A stretch of DNA of 64,000 nucleotides from Bacillota bacterium. Its GTDB lineage: Bacteria; Bacillota; Limnochordia; Limnochordales; DUMU01. Below the pieces are notes generated by a model. It was given only the letters and a program-made list of their open reading frames with translations. It was not told the DNA's origin and did no database searches. How positions within the stretch are numbered: the stretch's first letter is position 1; each line of letters starts with the position of its first letter. Shown one piece after another: positions 7,344 through 16,107 of this stretch. The DNA lies in NCBI GenBank assembly GCA_012839805.1, contig DUMU01000005.1, forward strand, positions 95,807 through 159,806. Reading direction: 5' to 3'. A program made the translations under genes and the position numbers.

Positions 7344-8453
7344 ATGATACAAAACTTTGACTATGCAGAGGGTCCCGGTTCAGCGCCAGGGTCGGGCCCG
7401 CGGCCGGCCCGTCCTGGCTTGAGCGGGCTTTCCCCGGACGAACTGGAAACCCTGGTCGCTGCCTGGGGCGAGCCGGCCTACCGGGCCCGCCAGTTGTTCA
7501 GCTGGGTCCATGGCGGCCGGGCCCGGAGTTTCGCAGAGATGAGCAACCTCCCCCTGGGCTTGCGCGAAACCCTGGCGGTGCGCGCGGTCCTGGACACCCT
7601 TACCATCCTGGAACGTCGAAAAGCCCGGGACGGCACGACTAAGTATCTTTTCCGCCTCTCTGACGGGGAAACCGTGGAGGCGGTATGGATTCCGGCTCCG
7701 GGACGGCGGACGGTCTGTCTTTCCTCGCAAGTTGGCTGCGCGATCGGGTGCCGCTTTTGTGCGACCGGTTGGGGCGGCCTGGTGCGGAACCTGACGGCCG
7801 CGGAAATCGTGGACCAGGTGCGCCTGATCGCCCGCGATACCGGCCAGCGACCCACCAACCTGGTCTTCATGGGGATGGGGGAACCGCTCGCCAATTACGG
7901 GAACGTCCGCCGGGCGATGGAGTTGCTGCACGCGCCCGCCGGGTTTGGAATCGGCTGGCGCCACCACACTCTTTCCACCAGCGGGATTGTTCCGGGAATC
8001 CGGCGTCTGGCCGGGGAGCGGCTCCCAATTACGCTTGCCGTCTCCCTGCACGCGGCCGACGACGAGACGAGGAGTATGCTCGTACCCGTGAATCGCCGGT
8101 GGCCCATCTCTGAACTGCTCAAGGCCTGCCGGGAGTACGTTGCTTGCACCGGCCGGCGAATTAGTTTTGAATATGTGCTGATACGGGGGGTAAACGACAC
8201 CCGGCGGGATGCCCGGCGCCTGGCCGGGTTGCTCGCCGGGATTCTCAGCCACGTTAATCTGATCCCCTTGAACCGGGTACCCGAGGTCGGCTGGGAGGCC
8301 CCTCCTCCCGCCCGGCAGAGAGAGTTCGCCCGTCTCCTGGAAGAAGCAGGCCTTTCGGTAACGTTGAGGCAGGAGCGAGGCGGGGAGATCGAGGCGGCCT
8401 GCGGACAGCTAAGACGGCGATACGCTCCCGCACCGTCCGGGGTAGGGGTGTGA
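7344..8453 (+). CDS. rlmN: dual-specificity 23S rRNA/tRNA adenine-C2 methyltransferase RlmN
   Basis: RlmN is a radical-SAM enzyme that methylates C2 of A2503 in 23S rRNA and A37 of some tRNAs. The 369-residue protein has the CX3CX2C iron-sulfur motif GCAIGCRFCATG near residues 132-140, the upstream QLFSWVHGGRARSFAEMSNL region, GMGEPLANYGNV, and the SAM-binding SLHAADDETRSMLVPVN. The C-terminal catalytic Cys lies in EIEAACGQLR. ATG 7344 follows AAGGAGAGAGGGGACGT. It is divergent from the small gene at 7023-7292. Confidence 0.95.
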   Translation: MIQNFDYAEGPGSAPGSGPRPARPGLSGLSPDELETLVAAWGEPAYRARQLFSWVHGGRARSFAEMSNLPLGLRETLAVRAVLDTLTILERRKARDGTTKYLFRLSDGETVEAVWIPAPGRRTVCLSSQVGCAIGCRFCATGWGGLVRNLTAAEIVDQVRLIARDTGQRPTNLVFMGMGEPLANYGNVRRAMELLHAPAGFGIGWRHHTLSTSGIVPGIRRLAGERLPITLAVSLHAADDETRSMLVPVNRRWPISELLKACREYVACTGRRISFEYVLIRGVNDTRRDARRLAGLLAGILSHVNLIPLNRVPEVGWEAPPPARQREFARLLEEAGLSVTLRQERGGEIEAACGQLRRRYAPAPSGVGV

Positions 8454-8454
8454 G

Positions 8455-8979
8455 ATGCCCTCCTGGGAGTGGGTATGGCATTTCGCCTGGCTGGCCGCCT
8501 CGTATGCTTTTTTGGGGTGGGTACTGCGGGCGGCCCGTGACTGGTTGGAGGGGGGTGAGCCGGCCGGGCTTGCCGCCGGCCAGCCCCCGGCCGGGATCGA
8601 GCGGGTTACTCCGCCCGTCGCCGGAGAGGTTAAGGAGGAAGCAGTCTCTCTGGTTTTCCGGATCGTACGAGGGCAGCTGGAACTACCGGAGGCGGAGACG
8701 ACCGGGAAGTCCGGCGAAACGGTGGTAGTGCCGGTACATCACGGTGAGGCGCTGGTGGGGCGGGGTTCCGGTAACGATGTTCGCGTCTTCGATCCTTACG
8801 TGAGTGCTCGCCATCTACGATTGCTGGTGACCACGGGGAGGGTTACGGTGGAGGATCTCGGGAGTCGTAACGGAACCTGGATAAATGGACGACGGCTCGG
8901 CGAGCCGGCCGTTCTCGAGCCCGGGGACGAGATCCGGCTGGGCGAGACGCGACTGCGGTGGTTGGGATGGTCCGACTGA
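8455..8979 (+). CDS. membrane-anchored FHA-domain protein
   Basis: A 174-residue protein with one N-terminal hydrophobic segment (about residues 5-25, WVWHFAWLAASYAFLGWVL) and a C-terminal forkhead-associated domain. FHA hallmarks are present: VGRGSGNDVRVFDPYVSARH, then EDLGSRNGTWINGRRL. FHA domains bind phosphothreonine peptides. The gene starts 1 nt after the rlmN stop and overlaps the PP2C phosphatase, and lies two genes before the PASTA kinase. A phosphothreonine adaptor role in that Ser/Thr kinase pathway is therefore likely, but inferred from context. Confidence 0.88.
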   Translation: MPSWEWVWHFAWLAASYAFLGWVLRAARDWLEGGEPAGLAAGQPPAGIERVTPPVAGEVKEEAVSLVFRIVRGQLELPEAETTGKSGETVVVPVHHGEALVGRGSGNDVRVFDPYVSARHLRLLVTTGRVTVEDLGSRNGTWINGRRLGEPAVLEPGDEIRLGETRLRWLGWSD

Positions 8980-9689
8980 TTGCGGCCGGACGCACCGAGA
9001 AAGGGCACGCTCGTCCCAATAACGAGGACGGGCTGTTGATCAGGCCCCCGCTTTATGCCGTGGCCGACGGCATGGGTGGTCACCAAGCGGGTGAGGTCGC
9101 CTCCCGAATGGCGCTGGAGGCACTGGTGATTCACGAGCCCGATCCCCGGTTCGCACCGGCCAGCCTGGTTCAGGCCGTCGGTGCCGCCAACGAGAGGGTG
9201 TACACCCGGTCTCGGGAGCATCCCGAATGGAGCGGGATGGGAACCACCCTCACCGCCGCCCTCTGGGACGGGCAGAGGTTGCACCTCGCCCACGTCGGGG
9301 ACAGCCGTGCTTATCTGCTGGAGCCCGGGTCGGCCCTGCGCCAGCTCACCCGGGATCACTCGGTCACCAGCGAGCTTTTGGAAAGCGGTCTGATTTCACC
9401 CGAGGCAGCCCGGCTCCATCCCCAGCGGCACGTGCTCACCCGGGCGGTGGGAGTAGCACCGTCAGTAGAAGTGGATGTAATCACGGTCGACGTGGTCCCC
9501 AACGCGCGCATACTCCTTTGTACCGATGGGCTTTCCGGGGTAATCACCCCGGACGAGATGGCCCAAGTCCTCGCGCGCCCTCTGCCGCCGGAACGACAGG
9601 TGAGCCTCCTGGTTCGCTGGGCCAATCTGAGGGGCGGGCCCGACAACATCACGGTCCTTCTCCTCACCGCCGAGGAGGTCCGGCCGTGA
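8967..9689 (+). CDS. prpC: PP2C-family Ser/Thr protein phosphatase (PrpC/Stp-like)
   Basis: A metal-dependent phosphatase that reverses the PASTA kinase. The protein of about 240 residues has the PP2C motifs RPNNEDG, YAVADGMGGHQAGEVAS, LAHVGDSRAYL, LTRDHS, LCTDGLSGVI and GPDNITVLLL, which supply the Asp metal ligands. ATG 8967 is preferred; GTG 8958 in frame is possible. It overlaps the FHA gene by 13 nt, and its TGA overlaps the GTG of the SEDS-PBP gene. Confidence 0.94.
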   Translation: MVRLIAAGRTEKGHARPNNEDGLLIRPPLYAVADGMGGHQAGEVASRMALEALVIHEPDPRFAPASLVQAVGAANERVYTRSREHPEWSGMGTTLTAALWDGQRLHLAHVGDSRAYLLEPGSALRQLTRDHSVTSELLESGLISPEAARLHPQRHVLTRAVGVAPSVEVDVITVDVVPNARILLCTDGLSGVITPDEMAQVLARPLPPERQVSLLVRWANLRGGPDNITVLLLTAEEVRP

Positions 9690-12418
9690 GCGGTGTGCAG
9701 GTGAAGCGGTCGAGCATGCCGGCTGCGTATCTTATGGCCCGCCGGCGCGAACTCCGGCTCCTTCTCCTGTCGTTCGTCCCCGTCACCCTGGCGGGCCTCA
9801 CCGGCTTTCTGGCCGGCAAGAGCGGGAAACCCGATCTTTTCCTGCTCTTGGTCCACGCGGGCCTTTTCCTCCTGGCAAGTCTCGTTCTGCGCCTGGCCCG
9901 GAGCGACGCGGATCCGGTCTTGCTTCCGCTCCTTTCGTTCCTGACCGGGATCAGCCTCCTAGTCCTGGCCCGGCTCGATCCGTTCCTTGCGCACCGCCAG
10001 TCGATCTGGCTCGCGGTCTCTCTCGGCACCATGACCATAGTCTCTCTGTGGGACGGCTACCCCAAGCTGGAGCGATGGTGGCCGCTGGCTCTCCTGGCCA
10101 GCCTGGCACTGGCCGGAATCACCCTGGTCGCGGGAGTGCGGGTAGGAGGGGCACGAGCGTGGCTCCGGTGGGGAGGATTCCAGTTCCAGCCGGTTGAACC
10201 CATCAAGCTGCTTTTCGTCCTCTTCTTCGCCGGGCTGGTTTCCGACCGGGAGGAGCTGGATCGCGGGTCACGGTGGGTGGCCATCCTCGGGGTGTTACTA
10301 CTACTCGGGCTCGTCGTACTCCAGCGGGACCTGGGCAGTGCCTTCCTTTTGGTCGCCCTCTTCGTTCTGCTCGCGGCCACCGTCCGGGATGGGGTACGGC
10401 TCGTGTGGCCCATCGCTGCCTTCGCGGGGGCGGTGCTTACCGCTGCCTACCTGGTTTTGCCTTACGTAACGATGAGGATCGAAGCATGGCTGGATCCCTG
10501 GCGCGCTCCCCATAGCTCGGGATATCAGACCCTGCAAGCCCTCTACGCACTGGGCAGCGGCGGCCTTTTCGGGAGCGGGGTGGGTCTCGGTAGCCCCGAA
10601 CGCATCCCCGCCGCCGCCACCGATTATCTGCTGGCGGCCTGGGGAGAGGAGGGGGGGTTCCTCGGGCTTTTGCCGGTGCTGGTGGCCTTGCTGCTTCTGG
10701 TAGTCCGAGGGCTGGCCATCGCCCGGCAAAGGACCGGGCAACCGTTCCTCGCTCGGCTCACGGCGGGGGGGGCGCTGCTTTTTGCCGCGCAGGGGTTTAT
10801 TATCGCCGGGGGCATCGTACGGCTCCTACCTCTCACCGGTCTCCCCTTCCCGTTTTTCGGTTACGGAGGCAGTTCACTATTGGTGAACAGCCTGGTAGCA
10901 GGAATACTACTTGCTCATAGTCGCGGCCGCGGGTGGGACATAGCCTCCTCGAACCGCCCGGACGAACCCGCGGGGCCGGAGCCGGCTTCCACGGGTTTGC
11001 TCCGCCACCGCCTCCTCTGGCTCGGGCGAGGCGTGATGGCGGCCTATGTGATCCTCATCGCCGGCTTCTCCTACTGGCAGGTGGTACAGGGTCCTTCGCT
11101 GGCCGCGCGCCCGGACAACCCCCGGCTGGTCGCCCGCACGCTGGGCGTTCCCCGGGGGGGAATCTACGACCGGCGGGACCGTCCGCTGGCGGAACCGATC
11201 ATCGCGGTAAAACCGGGGGATAAAGAGCAGTTCACCAGGCGGTATGACGTCGACCCCACCTTCGGCCCGCATCTCGGCTACCTTGACCCCCGTCTTGGCC
11301 TGGCGGGCCTGGAGGCGAGCTACTCCAGCTGGTTGGTGGGGGAAGAACGATCTTTGCTCACCGCCCTGGGGGTTCCTCACGCTCCGGCCGGGGCGCCGGC
11401 CGACCTCTTCCTCACGCTAGACGGAGACCTGCAGCGCCTGGCGGGTCGGCTCCTGCGCGGCAGGCCGGGGGCGGCGGTCGTACTCGACCCGCGGGCGGGG
11501 GCGATCCGGGTGCTGGCGAGCAGCCCGGGGTTCAACCCCGAGACGGTGGGGGACGACTGGGACGAGCTACGGCAAGATCCCCTCCAGCCTTTGTTTCCGC
11601 GGGCGGTGAGCGGGCGGTACGCGCCTGGTTCCGCCTGGAAGCCGCTGGTTTTGGCTGCCGCGCTGGATCGCGGGGTGTTGAACGGGGACGAAACCTTCGA
11701 CGATCAGGGTGCGGTGGTGATCGACGGCAACCGGATCGCCAATGCCGATGAGCGAGCCTGGGGACGGCTCGACCTCGATTCGGCCCTGGCCGTCTCGTCC
11801 AACGTGGTCTTTGCCCAGATCGGTGCGGCCCTGCCGCCGGCGGCGTGGATGGAGTTGCTGGGTCCCATCGTGACCTGGAATGGAATCGAAGTAGACCGGC
11901 GCCAGCTCCCGGTAACGCCGGGAAGCCTTCCGCCGCCGGGGGAACGGTGGAGCCGGGTGGCCCGAGCCGAGATGGGGATCGGGCAGGGGCCGCTCGCGCT
12001 GAGCCCCCTGGCTTTGGCCGTCGGTACGGCGGCGATTGCCAACGGCGGCTGGTTGGTCACCCCTTACCTGGTGGAAGAAGGAGTGGGGCGGGGGGGGACG
12101 GGGTGGCGTGAGCCGGTGAGAGAGCCGAAGCGTCTTTTCTCCGCAGAAGCGACCGCCCGGGTTCGCCGCGCCATGCGGGCGGTGGTAGTACGGGGGACCG
12201 GCCGCACGGCAGAGGTATACGGAGAGAAGGTCGCCGGCAAGACCGGAACGGCCAACGGACCCGGGGGACGGGAGGATGCCTGGTTCGTCGGTTTTGCCCC
12301 GTATGATGAGCCGCGAGTAGTCGTGGTCGTGGTGATCGAAGGAGGCGGAGCGGGGGGGCGGACTGCCGCTCCGGTGGCTCGTGAACTGATTTCGGCCGCA
12401 CTCGCAAGCCTCCGGTAG
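9686..12418 (+). CDS. SEDS glycosyltransferase (FtsW/RodA family) fused to a class B penicillin-binding protein
   Basis: One 910-residue open frame contains both halves of a peptidoglycan synthase. Residues about 20-420 form a multi-pass SEDS domain with GGFQFQPVEPIKL, LQRDLGSAF, GSGVGLGSPERIPAAATDY..AAWGEEGGFLG and PFFGYGGSS. A hydrophilic linker and one further membrane helix (VMAAYVILIAGFSYW) lead to a compact PbpA-like transpeptidase. SxxK is Ser649-Lys652 (PGSAWKPL), SxN is in AVSSNVVFAQ, and KTG is at about 852 (GKTGTANG). GTG 9686 has GAGGAGGT 6 nt upstream and overlaps the prpC stop. In most bacteria these are two genes. Between a PP2C phosphatase and a PASTA kinase, it is likely a regulated elongation, division or spore-wall synthase. 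Which of these cannot be told from sequence. Confidence 0.93.
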   Translation: MSGVQVKRSSMPAAYLMARRRELRLLLLSFVPVTLAGLTGFLAGKSGKPDLFLLLVHAGLFLLASLVLRLARSDADPVLLPLLSFLTGISLLVLARLDPFLAHRQSIWLAVSLGTMTIVSLWDGYPKLERWWPLALLASLALAGITLVAGVRVGGARAWLRWGGFQFQPVEPIKLLFVLFFAGLVSDREELDRGSRWVAILGVLLLLGLVVLQRDLGSAFLLVALFVLLAATVRDGVRLVWPIAAFAGAVLTAAYLVLPYVTMRIEAWLDPWRAPHSSGYQTLQALYALGSGGLFGSGVGLGSPERIPAAATDYLLAAWGEEGGFLGLLPVLVALLLLVVRGLAIARQRTGQPFLARLTAGGALLFAAQGFIIAGGIVRLLPLTGLPFPFFGYGGSSLLVNSLVAGILLAHSRGRGWDIASSNRPDEPAGPEPASTGLLRHRLLWLGRGVMAAYVILIAGFSYWQVVQGPSLAARPDNPRLVARTLGVPRGGIYDRRDRPLAEPIIAVKPGDKEQFTRRYDVDPTFGPHLGYLDPRLGLAGLEASYSSWLVGEERSLLTALGVPHAPAGAPADLFLTLDGDLQRLAGRLLRGRPGAAVVLDPRAGAIRVLASSPGFNPETVGDDWDELRQDPLQPLFPRAVSGRYAPGSAWKPLVLAAALDRGVLNGDETFDDQGAVVIDGNRIANADERAWGRLDLDSALAVSSNVVFAQIGAALPPAAWMELLGPIVTWNGIEVDRRQLPVTPGSLPPPGERWSRVARAEMGIGQGPLALSPLALAVGTAAIANGGWLVTPYLVEEGVGRGGTGWREPVREPKRLFSAEATARVRRAMRAVVVRGTGRTAEVYGEKVAGKTGTANGPGGREDAWFVGFAPYDEPRVVVVVVIEGGGAGGRTAAPVARELISAALASLR

Positions 12419-12441
12419 GAGATGTCAGTGGGGGTGATCGG

Positions 12442-14232
12442 GTGATCGGAAGGTTGCTGGCCCAGCGGTACCGCCTGGAAGAAAAAGTCGGAGCGGGCGG
12501 CATGGCGGAGGTGTACAAGGCGACGGACACCCTCCTCGGCCGTACCGTGGCGGTGAAGATACTCCGATCTCAGTACGCGAGCGATGCCGAGTTCGTCCGT
12601 CGCTTCCGCCGGGAGGCGCGGGCCGCGGCCAGTCTCACCCACCCCAATGTTGTCAACGTCTACGATGTGGGATCCGATGGCGATGTGCACTACATCGTGA
12701 TGGAGTATGTCGAGGGCATCACGTTGAAAGAGCTCATCCGCAAGACCGCGCCCCTGCCTCCTGCGGCTGCGGCCCTGATCGCCAGGGAAGTGGCGGAGGC
12801 CCTCGGGCACGCGCACCGGCGAGGGCTGGTCCACCGGGACATCAAACCGCACAACATTCTCCTGACCGCGGATGGCCGGGTGAAGGTGACCGACTTCGGC
12901 ATCGCCCGGGCGGCCGCTTCGGCCACCCTGACCGAGACCGGCATCGTGCTGGGTTCGGTTCACTACTTCTCCCCGGAGCAGGCGCGGGGCGAGCCGGCGG
13001 TAGCGGTCTCGGACATATACTCCCTCGGAGTTATTCTATATGAGATGGTTACCGGCCGTTTACCCTTCACCGGGGAAAGCCCGGTGGCGGTAGCCCTCCA
13101 GCACATCCAGCAGGAACCCACCCCGGTGCGGTATTGGAACCATCGGGTGCCCCGGGGCCTCGAACAGATCATCGAGCGCTGTTTGGCCAAGGACCCCGGG
13201 CGACGCTACCATGATGCCGGCGAATTGCTGGCCGACCTGGAACCCCTGGCCGAAGGGGCTACCCTCACGGAGCTGATCGAAGCTTGCCGCGAGGGACAGG
13301 ATCTCGACCAAAAGGAGGCGGCGAACGGGCGCGGGGAGGACGGCCCGCAGGCGACGCGCCGTTACGAAGGTGACGAAGAGTTATGGACCGCGCCGGGCCA
13401 GAGCGAGGTGGCCGGTGACGGGCAGGAGACCCTGGAGGCCCCGCCGGCCGGTCGTCGCCGGCGCCTCGGCATCGGGGTGGCGATCCTGGTCGGCCTGGCC
13501 GCGTTGGTGGCTTTTGGTTCCCAATTCGTCTGGCCGCAGCTTTTCCCGGCCCGGGTGCGGGTACCGGACGTAGTGGGACTGACCCGGGAGGACGCACAGC
13601 GCGTGCTTCAAGAGCGGCGGCTTCGTTTGGGAGTGGACGACGTGGAGGTGTACTCCAACGAGTATCCGGCCGGGACCGTGATCAGCCAGGATCCGCCCGC
13701 CAATACCCCCGTCCGGGAGAACCGGACCGTCTGGGTCCGCCTCAGCAAGGGCCCGGAGATGGTGGAGGTCCCAGACGTTATCGGCATGACCCGGCGCCAG
13801 GCCGAGGCATACCTCGCCGAGAACGGGTTGAAGGGAGAGGTCAGGGGGTACCAGTTCAGCGACCGGATTCCGCAGGAGGCAGTGGTTGAACAGGCTCCTG
13901 CCGCCGGGGGGTTCCTGCAAAGGGGGGCCACGGTGGACCTCATCATAAGCCAGGGGCCGCCGCCACCGGCCCAGCTTACCGTGCCCGACGTAAGGGGTAA
14001 GACCCTGGACGAGGCGCGGACGCTGCTGGAAGGGCAAGGGTTAAAGGCAGGAAACGTCTGGACCGACTTCCGCCCGGAGCTACCCGATGGGGTAGTAATC
14101 GAGCAGACGCCCCCCCCGGAAGAACAGGTCGAGGCCGGGTCATCGGTCGACCTGGTGGTCAACCAGCTGGGAGGTGAGTCCCCGCCGCCTTCTTCCGACG
14201 CTTCGCCGGGGTGGGGAGCGATCTACCCGTGA
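12442..14232 (+). CDS. prkC: membrane Ser/Thr protein kinase with three PASTA domains (PknB/PrkC)
   Basis: A Hanks-type kinase that senses muropeptides or lipid II through extracellular PASTA repeats. In the 596-residue protein the kinase domain shows the glycine loop VGAGGMAEVYK, Lys39 in VAVKIL, HRDIKPHN, DFGIARA and the SPEQARGE loop. One membrane helix (LGIGVAILVGLAALVAFGSQF, near residue 350) is followed by three PASTA domains beginning VPDVVGLTREDA, VPDVIGMTRRQA and VPDVRGKTLDEA. A Ser/Pro-rich tail ends the protein. It sits directly after the SEDS-PBP gene and in the same block as its phosphatase. GTG 12442 follows a GGGGG stretch. Confidence 0.96.
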   Translation: MIGRLLAQRYRLEEKVGAGGMAEVYKATDTLLGRTVAVKILRSQYASDAEFVRRFRREARAAASLTHPNVVNVYDVGSDGDVHYIVMEYVEGITLKELIRKTAPLPPAAAALIAREVAEALGHAHRRGLVHRDIKPHNILLTADGRVKVTDFGIARAAASATLTETGIVLGSVHYFSPEQARGEPAVAVSDIYSLGVILYEMVTGRLPFTGESPVAVALQHIQQEPTPVRYWNHRVPRGLEQIIERCLAKDPGRRYHDAGELLADLEPLAEGATLTELIEACREGQDLDQKEAANGRGEDGPQATRRYEGDEELWTAPGQSEVAGDGQETLEAPPAGRRRRLGIGVAILVGLAALVAFGSQFVWPQLFPARVRVPDVVGLTREDAQRVLQERRLRLGVDDVEVYSNEYPAGTVISQDPPANTPVRENRTVWVRLSKGPEMVEVPDVIGMTRRQAEAYLAENGLKGEVRGYQFSDRIPQEAVVEQAPAAGGFLQRGATVDLIISQGPPPPAQLTVPDVRGKTLDEARTLLEGQGLKAGNVWTDFRPELPDGVVIEQTPPPEEQVEAGSSVDLVVNQLGGESPPPSSDASPGWGAIYP

Positions 14233-15140
14233 CCTCCGGTGCGGGTGAGGCCGGGACCGCCGTGGTGCTCGGCTGCGTGGGGGGATCGTGCCAGGTTCTG
14301 CTGCCCGACGGGCGAGAAGTGATCGCCTGGCCGCGCGGGCGCCTGCGACGAGAAGGTGCCATCGTGGCGGGCGATCGGGTGATGGTGTCCGTTGCCGGCG
14401 AGCCGCCGGTGTACGCCGTCGTAAAGGTGGTTCCCCGGCGCACTTTCCTCCCCAGGCCTCCCGTGGCCAACGTAGATCAGGTCCTGCTGGTGATGGCGCT
14501 GGCCCAACCCGATCCCTCGCTGGAGCTGCTGGACCGGCTCACCGTGGTGGCTGCCCTGGCCGGAGTAGAGCCGATCATTATCTTCAACAAGGTGGATCTG
14601 GTCGCCCCGGCCCATGCCCGTGGCCTGGCCGAGGGCTACTGCCGGTTGGGCTACCGGGTTGCCTTGACGAATGCCCGGACCGGGGAGGGAGCGGCGCAGG
14701 TGCGGGCGTGGCTGGCGGGAAAGATTACGGCGCTGGCGGGGCCCTCGGGCGTGGGCAAGAGCACCCTGGCCAACCAGCTCTTGCCCGGGGTTCGGCTACA
14801 AACGGGGGAGGTGAGCCCGAAGACGGGACGGGGGCGTCACGTGACGCGGGCGGCTCGGCTCCTGCCCCTCCCGGAGGGAGGCCTGGTGTGTGATGCCCCA
14901 GGTTTTGGCCGGCTCGACTTCCCGGTCATAGAACCGGCGCTTCTTGCCACCTGCTTTCCGGAGATGGGCGAACGTGTCGCAAGGTGCCGTTTCCGGACCT
15001 GTCTCCACAAAGAGGAACCCGGCTGCGAGGTGCGCGAGAGCATGCTGGGCGAGGGAGGCGTTTTCGCCGAGCGATACCGGCACTACCGCCTCTTCCTGGA
15101 GGAGGTGGAAGAGAGTTGGCGGAGGCGATACCAGGAATGA
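14229..15140 (+). CDS. rsgA: ribosome biogenesis GTPase RsgA
   Basis: RsgA (CpgA/YloQ) is a circularly permuted GTPase that matures the 30S subunit. The order is an OB fold (CVGGSCQVLLPDGREVIAWPRG), then G4 IIFNKVDLV, then G1 GPSGVGKSTLANQLL (about residues 171-178), with a zinc site CRFRTCLHKEEPGC near the C-terminus. GTG 14229 overlaps the prkC TGA; GTG 14211 in frame would add six residues. It is followed with an ATGA overlap by rpe, the usual prkC-rsgA-rpe order. Confidence 0.95.
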   Translation: MTSGAGEAGTAVVLGCVGGSCQVLLPDGREVIAWPRGRLRREGAIVAGDRVMVSVAGEPPVYAVVKVVPRRTFLPRPPVANVDQVLLVMALAQPDPSLELLDRLTVVAALAGVEPIIIFNKVDLVAPAHARGLAEGYCRLGYRVALTNARTGEGAAQVRAWLAGKITALAGPSGVGKSTLANQLLPGVRLQTGEVSPKTGRGRHVTRAARLLPLPEGGLVCDAPGFGRLDFPVIEPALLATCFPEMGERVARCRFRTCLHKEEPGCEVRESMLGEGGVFAERYRHYRLFLEEVEESWRRRYQE

Positions 15141-15841
15141 AATCTTCGGAAACGGGCCCAGCGCAAGTGATCATCGCACCGTCGCTCCTTGCGGCCGATT
15201 TCGGGTGCCTGCGGGAGGAGATCGCCCGGGTGGAGTCGGGGGGAGCGGACCGCCTTCACCTGGACGTGATGGACGGCCGTTTCGTGCCCAACCTGAGCAT
15301 CGGATTGCCGGTGGTGGAGGCAGTACGGCGGCTTTCCCGGCTGCCGCTGGAAGTTCACCTGATGATTGCCGAACCGGAACGTTTCATCGAGGCTTTTCGG
15401 AAGGCGGGGGCGGATACGATTCTGGTTCACGCGGAAGCAAGCCCCCATTTGCATCGCCTCTTGTCACAGATCAGGTCGATGGGGGCCCGGGCCGGGGTGG
15501 TTTACAACCCGGCGACCCCTCTGGCGGGGCTGGAATATATTGCCGACCTCGTGGACCAGGTACTGCTAATGACGGTGAACCCGGGGTTCGGGGGACAAGC
15601 CTTCCTATCTGAAGTATTAGGGAAGGTGCGGCGGTGCGCGACCCGGCTACGCACCTTCGGCCGCCCCGTCGACCTGGAGGTAGACGGCGGGATCGACGAA
15701 AAGAGTGCTCCTTTGGTCACGAAGGCCGGTGCTAACGTGCTGGTGGCCGGTTCGGCCATCTTCGGGGATCCCGACCCGGGAGCGGCGATAAGACGGCTCC
15801 GGCAAGCCGCCCGGTTGGGACGCGTGAGCCGGGAAGCTTAA
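15137..15841 (+). CDS. rpe: ribulose-phosphate 3-epimerase
   Basis: Rpe interconverts ribulose-5-phosphate and xylulose-5-phosphate in the pentose phosphate pathway. The 234-residue TIM barrel shows IAPSLLAADFGCL, LHLDVMDGRFVPNLSIG, VHLMIAEPERFI, MTVNPGFGGQAF and LEVDGGIDEKSAP, carrying the catalytic Asp pair and the metal-binding His residues. ATG 15137 overlaps the rsgA TGA. The larger upstream ORF is an artefact of the open frame through rsgA. Confidence 0.96.
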   Translation: MKSSETGPAQVIIAPSLLAADFGCLREEIARVESGGADRLHLDVMDGRFVPNLSIGLPVVEAVRRLSRLPLEVHLMIAEPERFIEAFRKAGADTILVHAEASPHLHRLLSQIRSMGARAGVVYNPATPLAGLEYIADLVDQVLLMTVNPGFGGQAFLSEVLGKVRRCATRLRTFGRPVDLEVDGGIDEKSAPLVTKAGANVLVAGSAIFGDPDPGAAIRRLRQAARLGRVSREA

Positions 15842-15873
15842 AAAAGTCGTGCCTCCGAGGAAGTTCGAGACGC

Positions 15874-15902
15874 TTCGACATACCTCCAGGAAGATGTATG
15901 CT
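15874..15902 (+). promoter_or_regulatory. candidate sigma-A promoter with an exact Spo0A-box heptamer at the -35
   Basis: TCGACA at 15875-15880, 16 nt, TATGCT at 15897-15902. The -35 is embedded in TTCGACA (15874-15880), the exact complement of the B. subtilis 0A box TGTCGAA. In Spo0A-activated promoters of B. subtilis a 0A box overlaps the -35. It would drive the small ORF at 15958 and the MinD-like gene. A 7-mer recurs by chance, and the recognition helix of the local Spo0A is altered, so this is a hypothesis. Confidence 0.35.
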
Positions 15903-15957
15903 ACACTACCAATGTATCCCACCGGCGCGGTTCAGACGGTGGGAAGGGGGGAGAGCT

Positions 15958-16107
15958 ATGAAACAGGGGGGCTCCCGGGGTCGAAGAGGAGGGTGGGCGC
16001 TCGCGCTGGCAGTCGGGGGCCTCGAGGAAGCCGCCGTCTCCCGCTGCCTCGGTGCCCCCAAGCTGGAGCCAGTCCGTGAAACGATAGGAAACCGGTACAG
16101 ACTTTAG
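15958..16107 (+). CDS. possible 49-residue small protein in the position of spoVM
   Basis: The 358-nt interval between rpe and the MinD-like gene holds one short ORF with a good ribosome site: GGGGGGAG ends about 4 nt before ATG 15958. The predicted peptide (MKQGGSRGRRGGWALALAVGGLEEA...) has a basic start and a short hydrophobic stretch. SpoVM, a 26-residue amphipathic spore-coat anchor, occupies this position in Bacillus subtilis, but I see no convincing similarity to it. It may be a real small protein or part of the leader of the next gene. Confidence 0.3.
   Translation: MKQGGSRGRRGGWALALAVGGLEEAAVSRCLGAPKLEPVRETIGNRYRL

Noticed and set aside
9227-9685. Upstream extension of the SEDS-PBP ORF inside prpC
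   Set aside because: The extension is prpC read in another frame. GTG 9686 has a strong ribosome site and overlaps the prpC stop.
15849-16079. 76-residue ORF overlapping the 49-residue ORF after rpe
   Set aside because: It has no ribosome site and an Arg/Gly/Pro-rich shadow-like composition. The 49-residue ORF in another frame has a better site.
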